From Silene conica (lineage: Eukaryota > Streptophyta > Magnoliopsida > Caryophyllales > Caryophyllaceae), in the NCBI GenBank assembly GCA_029255685.2, contig CM055317.2, positions 16,013,501 through 16,077,500 on the forward strand: a stretch of 64,000 bases of DNA. The letters are read 5' to 3'. Positions 59,701-64,000 of this stretch are shown piece by piece (position 1 is the stretch's first letter; each line of letters begins with the position of its first letter). The position numbers and the translations under genes were made by a program. The notes below the pieces were generated by a model. It was not told where the DNA came from. It did not search any database and was given only the letters and a program-made list of their open reading frames with translations.

Positions 59701-61063
59701 TCTTTAGACCCAACAACATCAACCAGTTTTCTTGGTGTGAAAGTTAGTCTCGAGTTCAGGCAAAAGTGGAGAACCTTGTCATTGAAGAAGTTGGCAAATG
59801 AGGCTCGCGTGTTAAAGACAAGTGCAACGATGATTAATGTGGATATAGATGAGCATGTACTACACCATAAACAGAAATGCATGCTTAACTATGAAGATCT
59901 TATTCATTGGTGTGATGAAGAAAAGATAAGTGCCTCCCACATTGCTTTGTTCATGAGGTTTGGTTACTTTTCAAATACTTTTTCTACCAATTAAACCCCA
60001 TTGATTTTATAGTGATGGTGCCTTCAGCAATTATCTTTTTTCTTTGTGGTAGGTATTTGACTGAACTAGTAGTGAGTAATCAATGTACAAGTTCATATGG
60101 ATTCTTGTGCCCCACATCATTGTCCAAGTTTGCTAGTTTTGAAAATGAAGATAACCGGGCAGACTATATTGCTAAGGCTATGACATGTACGGGTTGTGAA
60201 AGAGGTCGAAAGCTTATTTTTGCTCCATATTTTGAAGGGTATGTACCTTTTTTTTCAAACTAGCTATACTAACTATATTATTTAATGCTACTTATTGATA
60301 TTGATACATTGTTAACTTTATAAATGGTAGTGATCATTGGATGTTGGCTGCTAACAATCCAAAGGATAATGTAGTATATTGGTGTGATCCACTTGGAATT
60401 CGAGAGCCTCGTAAATTTTTGAAGGATACAATTAATATGTAAGTTTAGCATGTATATGATTTAAGAAATTTCAATTATCAAGTATATTTACATTTACTTT
60501 ATTTCGTAAAATAACTATAATTAGGCGTTTATAACATATATTTAACACAGGGCAATTACGAAGATAAGTTCTATGGATCCTGAGAAATGTCAACAAAAAG
60601 AGTTTGAATGGAAAATAATAAAGGTATCTCTCGCTCTAACTAATAATCTTGTTATCTCCTAAATAATTATATATAGTAGTTTAGGTTTTATTGTTATGAC
60701 TTTCTTGTTTATAAGTTGTAGTCAAATTCACATGATTTCGATTTTAGTGTCCTACGCAGCCCGTTGGAAGCGTCTTATGTGGATATTACGTCTGCCGATA
60801 TATGTTGGAGATCATTAGAGGACGATATATTAATATTATGCCAAGTGTACGTGCTTTATTGTTTTTTGGCCGCAATATTTATTTATTTTGATATAAATTA
60901 CACGCCTTGTGTAAATGATTGTAATTGTGTCTTTTGTTTCTATGTATAGTTCATGTTTAAGGCACCAAAGATATACTCAGTTGATCAAATTGACGAGGTG
61001 CGGGACATTTGGGCAACATATGTATTGCAGTTTCAGGCGCAAGGATTTGAAGGAAGCGTTTAA
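56764..61063 (+). CDS. CACTA accessory gene: ULP1-type cysteine protease-like protein, uninterrupted
   Basis: Thirteen exons: 56764-57072, 57163-57372, 57459-57551, 57625-57750, 58489-58674, 58813-59187, 59281-59547, 59641-59957, 60053-60238, 60331-60438, 60551-60623, 60748-60846 and 60950-61063. All have GT-AG borders and join in frame to 820 codons with no internal stop. Order: basic, disordered start; transposase_24-like part (LNLLTGDWAAKFSSWIGITV .. ELWRKWKSKLVCDWLYD .. ITPEEWNSFVVS .. RAGHRGIEKK); Glu-rich helix (IRTLEEQLKGTQ); Ser/Pro linker with two STP(A)EV repeats; DUF8039-like segment (PIKMIAFGLVY..); C-terminal C48 protease-like domain with GDHWML (His), YWCDPLG (Asp), TQPVG (Gln) and VLCGYYV (Cys). 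The residue before Cys is Leu instead of the common Asp/Glu. ULP1 enzymes cut SUMO; the role in CACTA elements is unknown. An acceptor at 56755 implies an upstream leader exon. Confidence 0.88.
57751..58488 (+). other. Expanded intron 4 of the ULP1-like gene with inserted repeats
   Basis: 738-bp intron, much longer than the other introns of this gene (about 70-165 bp). It contains two copies of TATTGTAGCACTTCGTACTC (57809, 57869) and a GC-richer segment (57980-58350) rich in CTG/GCAG wording. Near its end TAGATGTAGTCTCA(G/T)ATGTAC (58387) matches the segment just upstream of exon 1 (56698). It may be a small insertion or local duplication. Confidence 0.5.
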
Positions 61064-61479
61064 AGTATACCAACGGATTCTATCTAGATAGCTTCAAATT
61101 TTGTTAGTTGTGTTGAACTTATATTATAGTTCGTATTTTATAGAAACAAACTTATTGCTTTTTGCGAAAATGTAGGAGATGATATATTTAAGTTAATGAA
61201 ACAACATTGTTGTCAAAAATACGTTCTTTTGTTCTTTTGTTCGTTATATGAAATTAACATTGTTGAGTTAATTGGTAGTATGTGCTTGTGGTTTGTATAG
61301 TCGTTTGGTACTGTGTTGTTGTTGTCTCATTGCTGCCATGTGGGGGCATGCATGTGACTACTGCTGCGTTTATTGGCTATACAGGACGGTTTTAAATGGC
61401 TTGCGGTAATTGTGCGAGCATAATGGCTTGCGATAATTGTTTTAAATTGGCGCCCAAAAAATTGGCTATACAGGACGGT
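61064..61479. other. 3' region of the CACTA element
   Basis: 3' UTR of the ULP1-like gene followed by a short duplication: ATTGGCTATACAGGACGG(TTTT) occurs at 61373 and 61460. No gene. Confidence 0.5.
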
Positions 61480-61862
61480 TTTGTTCATAAGCGTCCTAAA
61501 ATTCACCTTTTAAAATTATGTCAACATGTTTAAAACAAGACGGTTCAAAACTCCAACCGCCCTCCTTAAAAATATCAAAGAAGACGGTTCTATATGCAAC
61601 CGTCCTCTTTCATATATATCAAAGAAGACGGTTCAAATTACAACCGTCCTCTTTAGTATATACAAAGAAGACGGTTCAAATTACAACCGTCCTCTTTGAT
61701 ATATACAAAGAAGACGGTTCAAATGACAACCGTCCTCTTTGATATATACAAAGAGGACGGTTTGACTTTTTTTTAACCGTCCTCTTAGGCAACGAGGACG
61801 GGGGAATTTAGGACGGTTCCTTTCATGTTTTAGGACGGTTTTCAACCGTCCTCGTTTCCCCT
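61480..61862. repeat. CACTA right subterminal repeats
   Basis: About six near-identical units of 50-52 bp, each AAAGAAGACGGTTCnAA..AACCGTCCTCTTT, so every unit is a small hairpin. The last lead into the right TIR. They mirror the left-end array and are more regular than it. Confidence 0.85.
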
Positions 61863-61874
61863 TTTTGTAGTAGT

Positions 61875-62156
61875 ATAGACAAGGAAATCACTTTTTAACC
61901 TGCGAAACTCCAACATCTTTTCAGTTAGTGTCTCATCAGAAACAACTTCATCGGTAACAACTGAAGTGAATCCGGGGTGGGGTTGTCCGGCTAAGATGAT
62001 ACAAAGGCTGCCAATTGGAGGATGTTCAAGCAAGTCCCATACCGTGGCACTTGGAGCGACTAATTCAAGGAGAGACACTAGCACTGGTAACTCCGTAACG
62101 ATATGATCGATCCTTAAATGATAAGCTTTGATTTTCTGAGTGTTTGTGAGAACCAT
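61875..62156 (-). pseudogene. 5' part of the small ORF split by the CACTA insertion
   Basis: ATG at 62156-62154. The product begins MVLTNTQKIKAYHLRI and runs to KSDFLVY at the ATA duplication, 94 codons. Upstream on the minus strand is the decayed MULE transposase. The remaining 65 codons are at 37778-37581. Hydrophobic and helical in prediction by eye, with an acidic serine-rich end; no known domain recognised. Confidence 0.7.
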
Positions 62157-62599
62157 TTTTTTCGTTTTTGAGTTGATGTGAATTGAATTGCAATGAATGG
62201 AGAGCTGCACAAAGATTTGATGGTATTTATAGCTAAATAATAACGGTTACTTTTTCGAATAACAATGGCTACTTTTTCAAATTAAAATGGATACTTTTTC
62301 AAATTAAAACGGTTACTTTTTCAAATTAAAACGATTAATTTTTAAAATTAAATCGATAACTACTTCGAACTATCTACTGAGATGATACTGGCCACACCGG
62401 AGGTCGCCCCTTTCGATTTTCTATGACGGCGGTGTGGCGTCGAATCCATCGAAGTGTGTCAATGTTGTATGTTTCTTTCATCTAACTTCTCAAGGTGATC
62501 GACACTACGATTATTGAACGTCAACCAGGCAGGGTTAAGTGGTGGCATATAACATCCTTGGGTGACGTGCATGAATGCAACCGCATCCAGTGACTATGG

Positions 62600-63660
62600 T
62601 GAAGGACAATCCATGAAGTACCGGCTGGTTTTCTATCTTTAACTGAGGACGCCAATGGTAAGATAGTACTCCAACTCCCGGTCTAAACTTTTCCTCTATC
62701 TTCCCCCCTTACGTGACCGATAACACAAATGGTCCAGTTGAACAACGTGGCAAAGACAATCAAATGGTCCCTCACATCCAATAATCTTGACCACAACCAA
62801 GTGCAAGGAAAAACTCGGCACGTATCAAACTCACATCAAACCCTGCCAAACACGTAGTTGGTGACGGAAAGTTTCCGAACAAATCTTTGTATACATCGCG
62901 GCTCCTCATCTCTCAGCCACACCATTCCCGCATAAGAAAGTAATCGTCCTCTTGTCCCTGCTAGGCGTGTGAAATAACCCGGAAACCACAATGTCTGTCA
63001 TCCCTAACATCAACCCAACCATCAATGTGAGCCCAAACCACCTCGGGTATTCCATAACATTTACCCCAACTTGAAATAAGGCCAATGGTGAAATTTCTTT
63101 CCAAGGGAGCACCGGGAGCGCACGGACCATTACACTCACCTACTCTTTGTAGTGCATTTGCAGAACCACGGGTTTCGGGTGTGCCGAACTTCCTTTGACT
63201 ATGCTTAAATCCCGACTTATTTCTCGTTGTCGAACCTCTAGGACGCCCTTTCGGACGCTCATTGATTAGGGGTGGCAAAACTTCTTCATCCTCGGGGTGT
63301 GTGGCGTCCCTCATCTTCTCTATGAATTGTTTACGTAAGGCCGGATCATAACTTCTCACTTCCTCAAGAAGTTCCTCGAACACGTCATCATTATTTTTCG
63401 GCATTTGTTCCGGACTATCATACACCAATGTCTTCTAAAAGACATGAATATCCTCAACGTGGACCCTTTTACCTCTAAGCTCCAAAGGAACCAACTTACA
63501 TGCGCAAGGCAACCCATGCGTCACTTGAATGACATGTCCACCTCGTTTGGTCAACCCAATACCCAAACCAAGTCCCCTCTCGAGTTCTTTCAACAATCTA
63601 TCTATCGCCTTATTAGACACATTACCTTGTAACAACGAAAAAGTACGAGGTCTTACCCGA
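62600..63660 (-). pseudogene. MULE transposase C-terminus with SWIM and OTU-like regions, decayed
   Basis: The minus-strand frame contains VSNKAIDRLLKELERG, then a SWIM-like zinc-finger end HVIQVTHGLPCACKL, then an in-frame TAG (63432 region, where a Trp is expected before KTLVYD), DDVFEELLEEVRSYDPALRKQ, a basic GRPRGSTTRNKS linker, and WVDVRDDRHCGFRVISHA. The last resembles the D-x-D-G-x-C-x-F/G-R core of OTU-like domains found at the C-terminus of some plant MULE transposases. A stop follows at once, and OTU-like coding continues in degraded form (QEDDYFLMREWC) to about 62620. The N-terminal catalytic part lies beyond the LTR at 63670 or outside the window. Confidence 0.7.
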
Positions 63661-63669
63661 GGTCGACTT

Positions 63670-64000
63670 TGTTGGGAAATGTGTCCTCAACAATAGTGCG
63701 ATCACGTAATTAAATCTCATGACGAGAATGCACAAGGGATGATATGAATTATATTAGTCAACTGACCAACATTAATCGGTAATGATTGGCTAGCTAGAGT
63801 TTGACATTACTGTCGTATGACGGTGGTGGTCAGTTGATCCCTTTGGGTCACACCTATAGGACAATTCCCTTAATTGATAAAGTGATCAAATATATATTGA
63901 TACGATTTGATCATATTCCTTAAACTCGTATACCGAGAAATCAGAGGTTAAATTTTATTGTAAGATTTATGTTTGAAATTGAAACGTGTCAATTATTAAA
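63670..64000 (+). mobile_element. LTR start, probably Ty1-copia type (continues beyond the window)
   Basis: Begins TGTTGGGAAATGTGTCC at the point where the MULE coding frame is interrupted. TGTTGG..ATGTGTCCTCAACAATAG is a wording often seen at plant copia LTR starts (recalled, not searched). Only 331 bp are visible; no end, PBS or coding region. Confidence 0.5.

Larger units (their letters stand above)
37782..61874 (+). mobile_element. CACTA (En/Spm) transposon, 24.1 kb including nested elements
   Basis: Terminal inverted repeats: ACTACTACAAA on the left, and right end TTTGTAGTAGT. The 3-bp duplication ATA lies at 37779-37781 and 61875-61877. Just inside both ends are arrays of GAGGACGGTT/AACCGTCCTC subterminal repeats, the hallmark of CACTA elements. 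It carries the two expected genes: a Tnp2-type transposase (start at 41355, body 50379-52930, both +) and a ULP1-protease-like gene with a transposase_24-type N-terminus (56764-61063, +). The first TIR base differs from the usual CACTA, but the restored reading frame of the interrupted host ORF fixes the borders to within the TSD. The native element was much shorter; about 14 kb is nested insertions. Confidence 0.9.

Noticed and set aside
61518-61742. 74-codon frame in the CACTA right end
   Set aside because: A repetitive product of the 50-bp subterminal repeat units.
1-64000. CRISPR arrays, bacterial operons, riboswitches
   Set aside because: The tandem repeats seen are irregular minisatellites or transposon subterminal repeats, and the genes are spliced eukaryotic genes.

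Overview
This is a window of a plant (eudicot-like) nuclear genome. It is AT-rich and dominated by nested transposable elements, with only two conserved host genes. The evidence for a plant is multi-exon genes with GT-AG introns, an HVA22/REEP family gene, a canonical plant-type E2F gene, plant mobile domain (PMD) sequence, CACTA, MULE and Helitron elements, Stowaway/Tourist/hAT MITEs, and retroelements primed by initiator-Met tRNA. I cannot name the species. No bacterial-style operon, CRISPR array, rRNA or tRNA gene was seen.

Layout. 1-1427 is the 3' part of a long LTR whose relatives recur at 41.6-49.8 kb. 2169-9509 is a Helitron whose 5' third is duplicated; one copy carries a Stowaway MITE and the other a 1.7-kb solo LTR, and each copy serves as the empty site for the other's insertion. 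11.07-15.56 kb holds three minus-strand Helitron 3' ends and a large degenerate AGCTCGTATT tandem array. 15.8-20.7 kb is a field of small DNA transposons (Tourist, MULE-type, hAT with a nested Stowaway) and minisatellites. 20.88-24.1 kb is the intact HVA22-like gene (+). 24.9-27.9 kb has two hAT-type MITEs. 29.0-33.7 kb is an intact 13-exon E2F gene (-).

From about 34 kb to 63.67 kb there is a nested stack. The outermost layer appears to be a decayed MULE-like element with a PMD pseudogene (+), a 159-codon acidic-tailed ORF (-) and a MULE transposase C-terminus with SWIM and OTU-like motifs (-). A 24.1-kb CACTA transposon (37782-61874) is inserted in the acidic ORF. Removing it with one copy of its 3-bp duplication restores that reading frame. 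Inside the CACTA lie a 1.56-kb MULE with a 9-bp target duplication, a tandem array of non-autonomous LTR retroelements with 2.7-kb LTRs, a 554-bp TRIM and a deleted LINE. The CACTA Tnp2 transposase is split by the retroelements and carries three in-frame stops. The companion ULP1-protease-like gene (13 exons, 820 codons) reads through without a stop. The window ends inside another LTR (63670 onward).

The two host genes are independent of each other. HVA22-like encodes an ER membrane-shaping protein and E2F a cell-cycle transcription factor. The TE genes matter mainly for insertion history: a non-mobile CACTA that still holds an open protease gene, and a PMD-bearing element that ends a few hundred bases upstream of the E2F start codon. 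Exon coordinates were derived by eye from splice consensus and frame continuity; no alignment or database search was run.
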